Positions 21,881 to 63,465 of a stretch of DNA of 64,000 nt are shown here, in pieces. The stretch is from Desmodus rotundus (lineage: Eukaryota > Chordata > Mammalia > Chiroptera > Phyllostomidae). The stretch is taken from the NCBI RefSeq assembly GCF_022682495.2, contig NC_071391.1, positions 38,850,498 to 38,914,497 on the forward strand. Direction: 5' to 3'. The translations under genes and the position numbers were made by a program. Below the pieces are notes generated by a model. That model saw only the letters and a list, made by a program, of their open reading frames with translations. It had not been told where the DNA came from and ran no database searches. The first letter of the stretch is position 1; every line of letters begins with the position of its first letter.

Positions 21881-24280
21881 ACAACCAAAAATTGCACTGC
21901 AGACCCAGCCACGGTGTCCTGAGACTCAGCTTCTACTTCATCAAGAATTTGTTCTATCCGCTTCATTTCTTCCTGCCATTGAAACTACCAACTTGCCAAC
22001 AATTACCCTGATGTGTGACTTCCCTCTATTTCCTGTGGATGAAAAGTCCTAGTTCTTTCCCAAAACCCCATTCACTGGGGCCAAAAAACTGTAAGGCACT
22101 TGCCACCCCCACTGCAGGAAACAAGGGGCCACTGGCCAGAGCATGACGGTCATTGGGAGCACACTGAGTTGAAGCTCAAGGGACAGCTGAGAGCTTCAAA
22201 GGTGCCTTGAATAGGGTCTGTGGAGATCAGCTGCTTGCAATGTGAGATCCCAGCAGGAAGAATCCCTGAGTCCTCTTGGACGATCAGAGAGTGGAAACTT
22301 GATTTCTGTGGAAGGGAACACCTGGTTCCAATGCCAGCGAGTTCAGACTGGACCAGCAAGAGAGTTGCAGGTTGCCGAAGCAAGGTTTTAATGCCCATTA
22401 AACTTCCGACCCTTACATAATTGCTCAAGACCAAGGGATATAGTGGTACTCCCTTCTCCTACCTCCCTGGCCCAAGAGTGGTCCCTTGCATTGCTTCAGC
22501 TGCCTCTCCAAGCAGCAGGAGGAGAGATAAGTGAGGAGTGTGTCTGCACACAGGCATGCTACACACACGTGGGCCAAGACAATTCAGCAACAGGCCGAGT
22601 CAGGAAATGAAGTCTCCACTTCTTTCCAGTTAAGGAAATTGAAGCACCAGCTCCCATTGGAGAAATCAAAGCAGCATTGTTTCAAAGAACAAAACAGTCC
22701 AGGAGAGAACAAAGGTTTTGGCATGGATCCCTCTCTGGAGAAGATGCTATCGTAGAGACGCCACCCCACTCAGTTGAATCCAGCCTGTTTGGGACCGAAG
22801 ACCAATTCACAAGTTTGTTTGTTAGGATCATGCTCAGGAGTAGTGATCCTTTGGTAATTTGAGTAACGCTCAGTGTCTTCACAGTTGTCAAAAGGAGAAC
22901 AAAATCTGGTGAGCGGTAAGAATGGTTTCTAAGAAACAGCAACGTGACAATTTGCGGCCACATGGAGGGTCCGGCAGCACGTCTGAGTGCCTGCGACTCG
23001 CCACAGGGCTGCCGTTGACACAAGTGCACCCACCAGTCCAACAAAATGAATTTGCTAAAACACATTGGAGGCGAGGAGGGTGGAGCTACCAGAAACCGCA
23101 GTGTAGAGAGGCCAATCTTTTCCTGCAACCTCTATTTTTAGGTAAGAAATTTGGTGTTAAGAACAAAATATAAATTAACACCCACTTCCTTTCCAAGTCT
23201 TATGCTTGGCTGTTAGAAAATAGGTGAAAAAGATACAATCCATGTCCTTGAGCTCACTGTCTGGTGGGGACATAGGAATAGATCACTTCAATCAATCATT
23301 AGTCTGGGGTCACTTAGGGCAGAGGCCAGGAGCCTCACATACCTCACTTCCTGCAGCATACACAGCAATAACCGCTGTCCCAGTTATGACCCGGCATCAT
23401 CAAAAGAGGGTTAAATACCTCACTCAGAAGAGTCATAGATGGGAATGGAGAGGGGTGCAACTGAGAAAGGGTACGCAGGAGGCTTCTAAGGGAATAGGTG
23501 TTGCATTATTGTCACATTTTTTAAATTACAATTTATTGATTGTTATTACAGTTGTCCTGTTTTTCCCCTTTTGCTCCCCCCCATTGTCACATTTTATTAC
23601 ATCACATATTCTCCTATATGTGTGACAAAAAAATGGAGCCAGCTGAATGTGACAATGCCGAGTCTTCGGACCGAACTGTACCTTCCTTCCCCAACCCTCC
23701 CCTGCCATGTCCAGCGCAGGATCTTTCCATATTGTCAGCTCAGTTTGAGACAGTTTTCTGTGACTGCCACCCACAGCATCCCAACTGTGATAGAGCTATC
23801 GAATACAGCATTTTTCCAGCCTATTTGGCTATCACATTCTTTTTTAAGGAGTATCTTTTGGGACTAATGCTTCATAGAAAACACTCTGGGGGACACTGGG
23901 TTAGAGATCTATTCAGGAGATAGAATTGACAAGAATTCAAAATTTAGTGATTTCTTGACAAGAAACTTGAACACCCAGCCCGATGTTTGCACCTTAATGT
24001 TCTCGTCACTGCTTAGCTGTGGGCCACGGGAACAAACCAGATCTGCCCCCGAGTGTGGTGGCAATGGCAGTCTACAGTCATTCGGCTGTGTCAGGGAAAG
24101 CGCATACAAAGTTGGGATAGTTTCCAAACCTCAATATTTCCCAAATGAAATATGTTACAATAACATTTTTGCTGTAGTAAGCAGAATAAAGATAAGCAAA
24201 AGGCAAGAGTAAATATATCTATTTCATGAGCAAAAATGTAACTTACCTATATCGTTGAAAATATTAGGCCTCAGATAGCA
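21881..24280. other. Intergenic with a short L1 3' fragment
   Basis: A minus-oriented L1 3'-UTR piece lies at about 23515-23582 (AATTTATTGATTGTTATTACAG then TTGTCCTGTTTTTCCCCTTTTG). Otherwise no gene or repeat is recognised. The several 70-150-codon open frames here overlap one another on both strands and carry no known motif. Confidence 0.4.
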
Positions 24281-24289
24281 GACATGGTT

Positions 24290-24760
24290 TTCAATTACCT
24301 GCAACAGGAAGACCTCAAGTCACTAATGCAGCTGAGACAGACTGGGCAGTCTGTTCAAAATTCTCTGCAATGGGGACAACAGACTAAAACCGCAAGCCAT
24401 GCAGTGGAAGCAGGTGCGGAGGAGAGAGTGACCTCCGGCTGCACTGGAACCAAAGACCCTCCCCCGCCCCACCCATGGAACCAAAAGACTGGGACAGGAA
24501 CGGACCCTGAACACCAGACCCTTTCAGAAGTGAAGGGTCTGTTGTCCCAGAAGGACCCAGTGCTGACGCCCTCTTACCATGAATGGCTAAGCTCCAAAGC
24601 CCTCCAGGGAAAACTCCCACAGCACTTGCACACGCCTATTCCTCCTAACCCCTCAAAAGCCCTTAACCTAGTCCAGCAAGCTAGACGGATTCGAGGCACT
24701 CTCTTCTCAGTTGGTGCCTTCTCGATCAATAAACGTTTTATTACTCCTCCAAAATAAGTA
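24290..24760 (+). mobile_element. Possible LTR fragment
   Basis: A compact block ends in a retroviral-like R/U5 arrangement: GCACTCTCTTCTCAGTTGG and then TCGATCAATAAACG, with AATAAA at 24728-24733. An open frame of 157 codons spans it (24284-24757) but shows no gag or other known motif. I lean towards an LTR fragment over a gene, with low certainty. Confidence 0.35.
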
Positions 24761-25332
24761 AGTAAAATAAAATGAAATAAAACTCTGCAATGACCCTGGA
24801 ATGTATAACTTAAAAGGATCTCAAACAACCTTATTTTATAGATAAGGATACTGAGGCTGAAGAGTGAGGCATTTTCTCCCATCAGTGCAAGTGTCAGAGG
24901 CCGGGGCAGCCTTCCTGTGGTCAGGACCTGTTGCAAAGTGAGACTCCGACGACAGGCTGCGGCCTGCTGACCTGCCCCACTCGACTCAGAGGACGCACTG
25001 AGATCTACACAAACTCGATTCACCTGTGGCACATCCCTTTCCCGTGTTCCTGATGTGTATGGCCAGCACCGTGACTGACGTGAACTACCGCTCTAACACA
25101 CCCAAGAAACCGGAGCATCCGAAACCTCCTTCAGGGAACATCTGCACTGGCCTGTGCTCCGAATTCTACTTTTAGGAGCTGATACTAGTCTCCTTTAAAA
25201 GGTCTTTCTTGCCTCTACTGGCTATTTACTCTCCCAGGGAAGAAATTGTTTATTAGTGGAATCAAAACAAGGGACAGTTAAAAAGCTCCAGGAAAGTCCT
25301 ACTGCCTGGAGATTAAAAATATTTTTCTCAAG

Positions 25333-25512
25333 TCCTGACAGGGTAGCTCTGTTGTTAAGTGTTGTCCCCATACGCCAAGGTTGCGGGTTCGGCCTCCCAT
25401 CACGGCAGGCACAAGAAGCAACCAATGAGTGCATAAAGAAGGGGAATCGAATCGATGTTTCTCCCTCTCTCCCTTCCTTTCTCTCTTTCAAATCAATAAA
25501 TAAATTTAAAAT
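25333..25512 (+). mobile_element. VES-type SINE (diverged)
   Basis: Box-A-like GACAGGGTAGCTCTG and box-B-like GGTTGCGGGTTCGGCCTCC are followed by AGAAGCAACCAATGAGTGC, TCGATGTTTCTCCCTCTCTCCC and an AATCAATAAATAAAT tail. This is the tRNA-derived bat SINE layout. Confidence 0.8.
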
Positions 25513-25659
25513 TCTTAAGGGGAGATAGGAAGAAGCAAGGATTTTTAAAAGAAGGACCAATGAAAGAGTAACCGACCCAGTCCTCAGTTGGTCTGAATAA
25601 GACTCGGTGAGCTTGACTACTGCCGGACAATCAGAACCAATTTGATCCCAGAGGACTTT

Positions 25660-25860
25660 TCTGGGAGCTTACCATATGCTCCCACTGAATCTGCCTTCAT
25701 AATCCTTGCAACAACCCTATGAATTAGGTAGAGACTTCTGCTATAATGGAATAGTTGCTCACTTAGGAAAACTCATGTTATAAAAATAGTAATGTCAGCA
25801 CAGGAAGTGATTTAGTTACAGAGTCAGAATAACAATGTGGTTTGTCTTGCCTAAATGTAG
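25660..25860 (-). repeat. MIR fragment (antisense)
   Basis: Reverse MIR pattern: TAATCCTTGCAACAACCCTATGAATTAGG, then AGGAAGTGATTTAGTTACAGAGTCAGAAT. Boundaries are approximate. Confidence 0.5.
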
Positions 25861-26000
25861 GCAAAATTTATTTTAAAATTTAATAGCTCTAATTATGGTT
25901 GTGGTACTTGGTCTAGTTCTGAATTAACATCAAAGCCAATGCAGTTCACGTTCTCTAATTGTGACAGATCCAACTGAGGCTTTCAAAACTTACAGTGCAG

Positions 26001-26293
26001 CGCTCACTTCTCAGCACATATACTAAAATTGAAATGACATAAGATTAGCACGGTCCCTGCGCAAGGATGACACGCAAATGTGTTGCGTGCCATGTTTTTA
26101 GTAAGAAGCACAAATTGATAGTTACAAAACAGCCACGGGGAAGTAAGTAAAGCATAGGAAATATAGTCAATAATATTGCAGTAACTATATACGGTGCCTG
26201 TAGGGGTACTGGAAGTACCCGGGGCACACTATGTATATGATTGTCTAAGCTCTAAGCTGTACACCTGAAACCAGTGCAAAATAAAAGGAAAAA
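26001..26293 (+). mobile_element. U6 snRNA-L1 chimeric retrocopy with target-site duplication
   Basis: The left part (26001-26097) is a near full-length U6 snRNA copy: CAGCACATATACTAAAATTG, AAGATTAGCACGGTCCCTGC, GCAAGGATGACACGCAAAT, ending in T-rich CCATGTTTT. It passes directly into an L1 3' UTR (26098-26293) that matches the L1 end at 47163-47345 in this window and finishes with an A-rich tail. Flanking 16-mers at 25985-26000 and 26294-26309 agree at 14 of 16 positions. The composite therefore entered in one L1-mediated event, with reverse transcription switching from L1 RNA to U6 RNA. It is not a functional U6 gene: it has internal changes and no evident PSE/TATA promoter. Confidence 0.85.
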
Positions 26294-26394
26294 AAAACGT
26301 ACAGTGTAGGAGAAATGCCTTGTTCTAGATGAGGAAGTGACTTGCCCAAGGTCGCTTTGATGCAGTGAGATCTGATCAGATCGGGCAGGAGGGT

Positions 26395-27040
26395 AGGGGG
26401 CATGAGGGTAGGGGGCAAGGGGAGATCGGGCGAGGGAGGGGCCATAGGAGGATTTTGCCTGAGCCAATGGTGAACACTCTAGGATGGGATTGGCTGAGAG
26501 CTGAATGCCTCCAGAGTACACGGAAATAAAGAGAGGGCTGGCTCTCTGGCTCTCTGCATCGTGGATGATAGTGCTGCAGCTGCCTGCATTTCCGAAGGAG
26601 AGTATTTTAGGTGGGAAGGAACTCCAGGTGCAGCCTAGGATTGGGCTGGCGTGGCAAAGGGTGTCGGGGTTCTTCTTCTTTGGGTATCCTAGAGGGGACG
26701 AGCTCTGAGGCAGAAGCCTGCTGTTCTTCCAAGATTGTGTAACATTTGTATCTTATGTTGTTTTAGTTTGTAAGCTAACCCTATAGAAATAAGATAATTA
26801 AAACTAAGAAGGGGAAATGCTAGGAGAACTCAGGTGTTAAAGAGTTTGGCTTTAATCGGTAAGTTTAAGTGATTAAAGCTGTAACTAAAGAGTTACAGAG
26901 TTTAGCCTTAATTGATAGGCTTAAGTGATTAATGCATATGGAAAGCAGTTATTCCAAAATTGTGAAGCTTTTGAATAAAGACTCCTTTATCACCAAAACT
27001 TTGCCTCTGGAATTTTGCCTAGAGGGTGGTGGTGGGCAGC
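26395..27040 (+). mobile_element. Second LTR-like block
   Basis: A G-rich leader is followed by a CCAAT motif near 26463 and an inverted one near 26489, a TATA-like AAATAAAG near 26524, and a CT-rich cap region (GGCTCTCTGGCTCTCTGC). An A/T-rich stretch with an internal tandem repeat (about 26836-26935) comes next, then AATAAA at 26974-26979 and a U5-like end. No internal retroviral genes adjoin it. Family unknown and ends approximate. Confidence 0.5.
26836..26935 (+). repeat. Imperfect tandem duplication inside the LTR-like block
   Basis: Two copies of about 50 bp share AAAGAGTT, then CTTTAATCGG / CCTTAATTGA, and TTTAAGTGATTAA / CTTAAGTGATTAA. The repeat unit lies just upstream of the poly(A) signal. 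LTRs often carry such duplications. Confidence 0.6.
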
Positions 27041-27216
27041 AGGACCCCAATTGTGTTCAGTAACGACATGGCTTGTAGGCTTCACGATGTGCCATTTCGG
27101 GACTATTCCAGGGACCCCAGGATTCCAGTGTGTCTGCGCTTAACCAGCTACTCAGGTGTTGCCGCCTTCTCCCGCTCACACGAACCGCCCCGAGAAGGGG
27201 AAGGCTGAGGTTTTGG

Positions 27217-27660
27217 GTCAAGATGGCGACATAGGAAGATTCTGAAGTCAAGTCCTTGGAGGAGGCACCAAAACTACAGCTATGTATGGAACAATTTCCC
27301 CTTAAAAAAAAAAAAGCCTTAAAAACTAACTCCTTCAATTCAGGCAAATGAGGGGAAAAAAAACACATCAAAGGGGGTAGGAAAGATTGGCATAACCTCC
27401 CCGTAAACTCCACTCCCACCCACAATCAGGAGGGAACTCACAGCCCAGAGCTTCTCTGAGGAGCGAAGAGTTTATACCCCACATAGGACACCCCAGCTTT
27501 TAAGGCTTGCACCTGAGAGACAAGCCCCCAAACATCTAGCTGTGAGAAGCAATGGGGCTGGTGCCCAAAAGACCCGCAGGCCGTGGCGAACTGAGGACGG
27601 GCTCGCGGGCACGCACCCAGGGGCCAGCGCAGAAGCGGCCTCCGAAAAGTGCGGACTCTA
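27217..27660 (+). mobile_element. L1 5'-end fragment
   Basis: The sequence begins with the L1 5'-UTR signature TCAAGATGGCGACATAGGAAG, then AACTACAGCTATGTATGGAAC. It runs through a non-coding leader with GAGGGAACTCACAGCCC and TGAGAGACAAGCCCCC until a SINE interrupts it. No ORF1 follows in phase. Confidence 0.65.
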
Positions 27661-27663
27661 GCC

Positions 27664-27844
27664 CCGACCTGCGTGGCTCAGTTAGCTGAGTGTGTCCCAC
27701 AAAGTGAACGGTCACCTGATGGATTCCCAGGGGCACATGCCTGGGTCCGGGCTGGGTCCAGAGGATTCGTACAGTTGTTTCTTTCCCTCTTTCTCTGTAC
27801 TCCCCTCTCTAAAATAAATAAATAAATGCCATTAAAAAAAAGAA
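27664..27844 (+). mobile_element. VES-type SINE inserted in L1 5'-end sequence
   Basis: CCGACCTGCGTGGCTCAGTTAG at the start, CACATGCCTGGGTCCGGGC in the middle, then a CT-rich tail and AAATAAATAAATAAATGCC followed by an A run. The tRNA-derived half is recognisable though shortened around the B box. Confidence 0.75.
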
Positions 27845-28570
27845 ATATATGTGCTGACTTTTAAGTGAAAGAGGCTCACTTGCTAACTTTAAAGCCTCAG
27901 AGGAGGGGCAGGAGCCTGAGGGGAGACCGTCCTGGAAGCTGGCCCACGGGCACCATCTTTTTCTCCTGGGGCTGCCGTCTCCACGCTCCAGCCAGCTGGT
28001 GCCATCTTCCCGCTCTCTGCCTTTCTGAAAACCAAAAGGCTTTTTACTTTCTTTTTATTTTTGGCTTCACCATTTTCATGTGCCCCCATCCCAGAGCCCC
28101 AGTATCTTCCAGATGGGAGCTTCTATGTGGCTGGTGCCTGGTTCTTACATTTGATGGCCCAGTTTTTGTGGTTGCTGTGCAGGGGACACCCCTTGATCCT
28201 CTGGCTCTGGGGAGGGGCTGTGTTCCTTGGTCCCACAGAACTGTAATTATCAGAGATAGTTCACGGCCAGCTACCAACCCCTGGACACTCACAGACAGCA
28301 GGACCCCTCATCCCTGGCCCCAAACCCTCCTTCCTGTGAAAGAGGCCTATTTGCGTGTCTGGGAGCCTTGACCTGAGGGGAAGGCTTCTGGTTTGGCACA
28401 CCTCTAGGGATCCATGGAGCTGGTCTGAGGACAGAGGTGGGTGCACACAATCTCTGCATCCCCCTCTGACTTGATCCAGTGGTATCTCACATAGCTGTCA
28501 CTCTCTGGGCACAGCAAGGGGTAATAGGCCAGGACCTGTCTTTCTGTGAAAGAGGCCTATTAGCTTATCA
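27845..28570 (+). repeat. Probable continuation of L1 5' leader with repeated motif
   Basis: The motif GTGAAAGAGGC occurs near 27867, 28336 and 28547, the last two extending to GTGAAAGAGGCCTATT. Repeated leader units are typical of L1 5' UTRs, and the stretch adjoins the L1 5' fragment across the SINE. The largest open frame (27865-28371) has no recognisable domain. Confidence 0.4.
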
Positions 28571-28619
28571 TCATAACTGCCGTATTCGAGTCTGCCTGCC
28601 AATGTGTTTCACGTTTTCT

Positions 28620-28940
28620 TTAGCCGGCCTGCCGGCCACAGACATTTAGGTTGTTTCCATTCGTTAGGTTGTAAATAACGCTGCAGTAGACACAGGGGTG
28701 TAGATATCTTTTTGAGTTAGTGTTTTCTTTTTATCTGACAAGTCCCCAGAAGTGGAATTGCTGGGTTGTATGGTAGTTCTATTTTTAATTTTTGGAGGAA
28801 ACTCCATACTGTTTTCCATTTTTGTAACTGGTGACGGATATTAACTAGACTTAAATGTGGTGATCATTTTGCATTATATACAAATATCAAATCATGTACA
28901 TCTGAAACTGTTGTATGTCAGTTATACTTAAAAAAGCACG
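28620..28940. mobile_element. Two abutting L1 3'-region fragments
   Basis: Bases about 28625-28840 read as antisense L1 (TTTAGGTTGTTTCCATTCG, AAGTGGAATTGCTGGGTTG, AAACTCCATACTGTTTTCC). Bases about 28845-28940 read as a sense L1 3' tail (ATCATGTACATCTGAAACTG, then GTCAGTTATACTTAAAAAA). Both are short and dead. Confidence 0.65.
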
Positions 28941-30140
28941 GCAGGCCAATCCTGGCATGCGGGCTCCAGGACAATGAAGCTGCTCTGAGTTCCTGAGGGT
29001 TAACAGGTCAGTCAGGTTTCCTTTGTCAGACAAGGCACCTTCCCCTTCCTTAGTGGGACATTGCCCATATCCATCCTATCTGTCAGCTCCACGTCTGACA
29101 AACTCTGGCCAAAGGGGGGCTGCACCAGAGGAAATGGCAGTGGCTTCTGACGTGGGCAACCACGTGACGGGGGAATACTGCTGTTCCACTAATCTGAGGG
29201 CACACCGGGGAGAGATATCCATAGTAACGTGGAATTGCCTCCAAAGTTGCAAATGAGGACGTGCACTCAGAAGCGCCTTTGTAGCCCAAACCTGGAGCAG
29301 GTAGTGAAACATTAAATTACTATCAGCATCAGGTTAAATCCCTCCATAAGTATCTCTCCAAGGGGCCATCTACCAGTGAACTTTTGTTTAGATACTGCTT
29401 AAAGCTGTGAGCTGTCAGTTGGGAAATGCTTTTTAACTTGGATAGATGTTTGTTATGTGGGTATGAACTAATTCATCTGTTCCATGTGACACTGGAAAGA
29501 GCAGGCAGTTTGAACCTCACCTTTTAACAGCTGCATGAACTTCTGAATCTCAGGCCCTTCACCTTTCAAAGCCTTGCCTCCCTCAGTCCAGTTCCTACAG
29601 CCACACATGCAACTACCTCGGCCTGTAACTCCCTCCCTTAATTCTCCACGTGGCCGGTCCTGAGTCATCCCAGGCCTCCCGTTCACCAGGAAACCCGGTC
29701 TTGACCTCATCCTCCCTTGTGCTCCCACAACCTGTGGAAACTTTACCCGATTTTTCACACCGTAGGGACAATGAACTTATCTTCTCCATAAGGTTTGTCA
29801 GGACAGAAAAGACATTTTATCTCTCCGTTCTCAATACCTAATAATGTACTCAATACTTGTTGAGTACATTAATTATAGCTTTTACAAACTGTATAGTGCT
29901 ACATAAAAATTTTGCTCTTAAATTGTTAATGACTAAATTATTGAAAATAAAACTCATACTAGTACCTTTGTTTTCTATATATCCTTTAAAAAACTCCACA
30001 AATCTACAAAGAATTACAAATGCTTTGAGTAAACAACCTTTAGCATAGTTCAGGTTCTTCTAAATATTTGCTTAGTTTATTTATCCTAAATTTTCATACA
30101 CAAATATACTGAGAAAAAAAAAAAGGACAGTTACCCATAA
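28941..30140. other. Intergenic up to the CTR9 3' end
   Basis: No gene is recognised. The notable structure is an 11-bp perfect inverted repeat at 29843-29853 / 29860-29870. The last 300 bases are A/T-rich, as expected near a 3' UTR end. Confidence 0.45.
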
Positions 30141-30801
30141 AAGTTGGTAAAAGAATTTTATTTTGTATCTTAGGTAGCTCATTGCATTCTACTAACAGAA
30201 AAGCATTTTTCTACATCTTATTCAACCTAATGAAGTACATATTTGTGATTTTATCTACATGGCTGCAGTATCACACTACTGAAGAAAACCTTCCTTTCGT
30301 TTGTACTTTGGTACAATTATACAGTAGATACCGCTTCCTCCAGAAAATAAAATTCTCTCAATCTAAGATTAAAATGGTACACAGACATTAATGCCAAGTT
30401 TCTTGCACCACTTGGTGAGAGATTGCAATGACAGTCAAAACTGGATGCTGCCTAACACATAAAGAAGTTGAGACTTCTGCCACAGTTTCATTCAAACCTC
30501 TGTAGGAATGATTTAGCAGCTGGGTTTACTTTTACTGCAGTTTTCACATATGACAGGTGGAACTGTACCATAATGAAGAAGAGTCACATTCTTCTTCTGC
30601 ACAAGGGATTCAAATATTGGATTCTAGGACAGGAAATGTCTCATGGGGACTCAGCAATGTACAAACGGATAGGAAAAAAAAATTAGGAAAAATTTCACAA
30701 CTGTTTGACTAAACATTTGAAACGCTTTTTTTTTTTTAATCACAGCTTTCATATATTAAAAAAGTTTCCTCCAGAGATGAGACTTATTTATGAAATAAAG
30801 C
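30140..30801 (-). other. CTR9: CTR9 3' UTR (estimated)
   Basis: A/T-rich, non-coding sequence lies between the TAG at 30802-30804 and the candidate poly(A) signals. It contains a T run at about 30727-30738 on the + strand. No repeat element is recognised. The 3' boundary depends on which poly(A) signal is used. Confidence 0.55.
30157..30162 (-). terminator. CTR9: Candidate CTR9 poly(A) signal
   Basis: TTTATT on the + strand gives AATAAA on the CTR9 strand, about 640 nt past the stop codon, with cleavage expected 10-30 nt further on. A second candidate lies at 30077-30082. Transcript data would be needed to choose between them. Confidence 0.45.
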
Positions 30802-61796
<30,995 letters not shown>

Positions 61797-62110
61797 GATG
61801 AGATCAAAGCGCAAGCGGGCGCCTTGCCCCGCCGCTCCGCAGCTGGTACTCCTGGCTTCTGGCTTGTCCAGAGGTTAGCAGCGGTTCGAGGTCCCGTAGC
61901 GCTGACTATCGCTCCGTGGCGCCGCCGGAGGTCTGCTTTCTCCTTCCGTCAGCCGCTTAAACAACGAACAGCAGATGGCTCCTACCACTTCCGGCAGCCC
62001 CGCCCCCTGCCCCGGAAGCAGTCTTGCACGAAGGCCTATCGGTCAGCAGATTCTGAAGCTTTCTTTAACCTGCACACCCCTCCACTGGCCAGCGGGTTCA
62101 GAATCTGAAC

Positions 62111-62560
62111 CCTTCACTGCGGTAGGCTAGACTTTACACGCCTGAGGTGGACTGCCCCGCCCCGAGGTGTGCAGGGCAACGAATGAGGTGGGGTTAGGGG
62201 CCTGGCTACTGACTGACGTGTGACCTCCAGCCAATGCTAGATAGATCATCTCCTTGGAGCCCCGGACTGGTCTCTGTGGAGTGGGCGTGGCCAGTCTTGT
62301 TTTCTTTAGGTTGCTGTGACTATTTGAGTCATTCATTCTCAACCCAATTTTTGGTTCCTCGCTTACCAGCCATCATGGGCGAGTCATGCCTGTTCTACCT
62401 TTGTAATCAGTTTAAATATAAATGTTACATGAATTCTGCAGTCATTGTGATAGATCGTGTATTTTTTGTGGGATTTTTTTTGTGTGTGTAATTCTTTGAA
62501 GCATATGAGAATCTGCTAGATTTGTGACTTTAATAAAATTGTTGAAGATTTGACTAAACC
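62111..62560. other. CTR9 upstream flank, nothing recognised
   Basis: CpG density drops and the sequence becomes A/T-rich. No gene or repeat is recognised. Confidence 0.4.
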
Positions 62561-62561
62561 T

Positions 62562-62695
62562 GTAATCAATGCTTTGATTAAATTATAGAATTCGATTAAA
62601 TATGTTTTAATTACCGTTTTCATTAATTATGGAATATGATTAGTCCATAATCAATGTTTTGATTAAACCAGAGAAGAATCTGATTAAATAAATTT
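62562..62695. repeat. Duplicated AATCAATG-TTTGATTAAA motif
   Basis: Two related units of about 45 bp, 85 bp apart, begin at 62564 (AATCAATGCTTTGATTAAA) and 62649 (AATCAATGTTTTGATTAAA), each followed 15-20 bases later by GATTAAATA. Each unit is also partly palindromic (AATCAA...TTGATT). Origin unknown. Confidence 0.75.
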
Positions 62696-62699
62696 GTAA

Positions 62700-62960
62700 A
62701 CACTTTAGTTTTACTTCCCAATCTGTCTCTAGATGTATGTATTTTCTTCATCTCCACCATCTCCATTCTAGCCCAAAGGATTATCATCACTTTCCTGTCT
62801 GTATTACTGCAATACCCAGCTTTTACCAATACTTCATCCATTCTGCCCTCAAACTCCAATCCAGCTTCATCATGTTACATCATCTTTAAAAAATAGCAGT
62901 TCGATGTTTGTTTTTTCTTCCACCTCCCTCAAAACCTTTAAGTGGAAACTTTATTAAATT
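62700..62960 (+). mobile_element. L2 LINE fragment
   Basis: CTGTATTACTGCAATACCCAGC resembles the L2 stretch normally reading GGATTACTGCAATAGCCTCC, followed by CAAACTCCAATCCAGCTTCATC and CCTCCCTCAAAACC. Eroded. Confidence 0.55.
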
Positions 62961-62983
62961 TATCTTTTGATTAGTTGCATAAC

Positions 62984-63465
62984 TATGCTGTCCAATACAG
63001 ATGTAATGCTAGCCATGTAGGTAATTTGAAATTTACCAGTGGCCACATTGAAAAAGTTAAAAGAAATAGACAATTTTAGTAAGATATTTTATTTAACTCG
63101 ATATATCCAAAATATTTCAACACATAATCAATACAAAAATTGAGATAATTTACCTTTTTTTTATACTAAGTCCTGGAAATCCAGTATATACTTTACTTAT
63201 ATACTTAATTCAGTTGTTTAATTTTAATTGGAAATATGGGATCTGTATTAAGATTTCATAAAATTTACATTTGGACAAAGAGATTCCCATACTTGAGTTT
63301 TCCCAAACATATTTGAAAGTTTTCCAATAACTGAATCAAATACCAGTTTAAAATTTAAAAATAAATAAAATTTATAAATCAATTACTCAGTTGCTTTAAG
63401 TATATTTCAAGTGCTCAATAGCCCATCTTTAGTGGATACTGTATTGGATAGCCCAGCACAGTATT
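62984..63465. mobile_element. Non-autonomous DNA transposon relic with terminal inverted repeats
   Basis: The left end reads TGCTGTCCAATACAGATGTA and the right end TACTGTATTGGATAGCCCAGCA. GCTGTCCAATA and TATTGGATAGC pair with one mismatch. Inside are AAATTTACCAGTGGCCACATTG and CAAGTGCTCAATAGCCCATC, typical of a hAT-type non-autonomous family whose name I cannot fix. No transposase frame is present. Confidence 0.6.

Noticed and set aside
22682..23128. 148-codon minus-strand frame
   Set aside because: No recognisable motif, no splice or promoter context, overlapping frames on the other strand.
26001..26097. Functional U6 snRNA gene
   Set aside because: Several internal substitutions, no upstream TATA/PSE arrangement, and fusion to an L1 tail with flanking duplication show it is a retrocopy.
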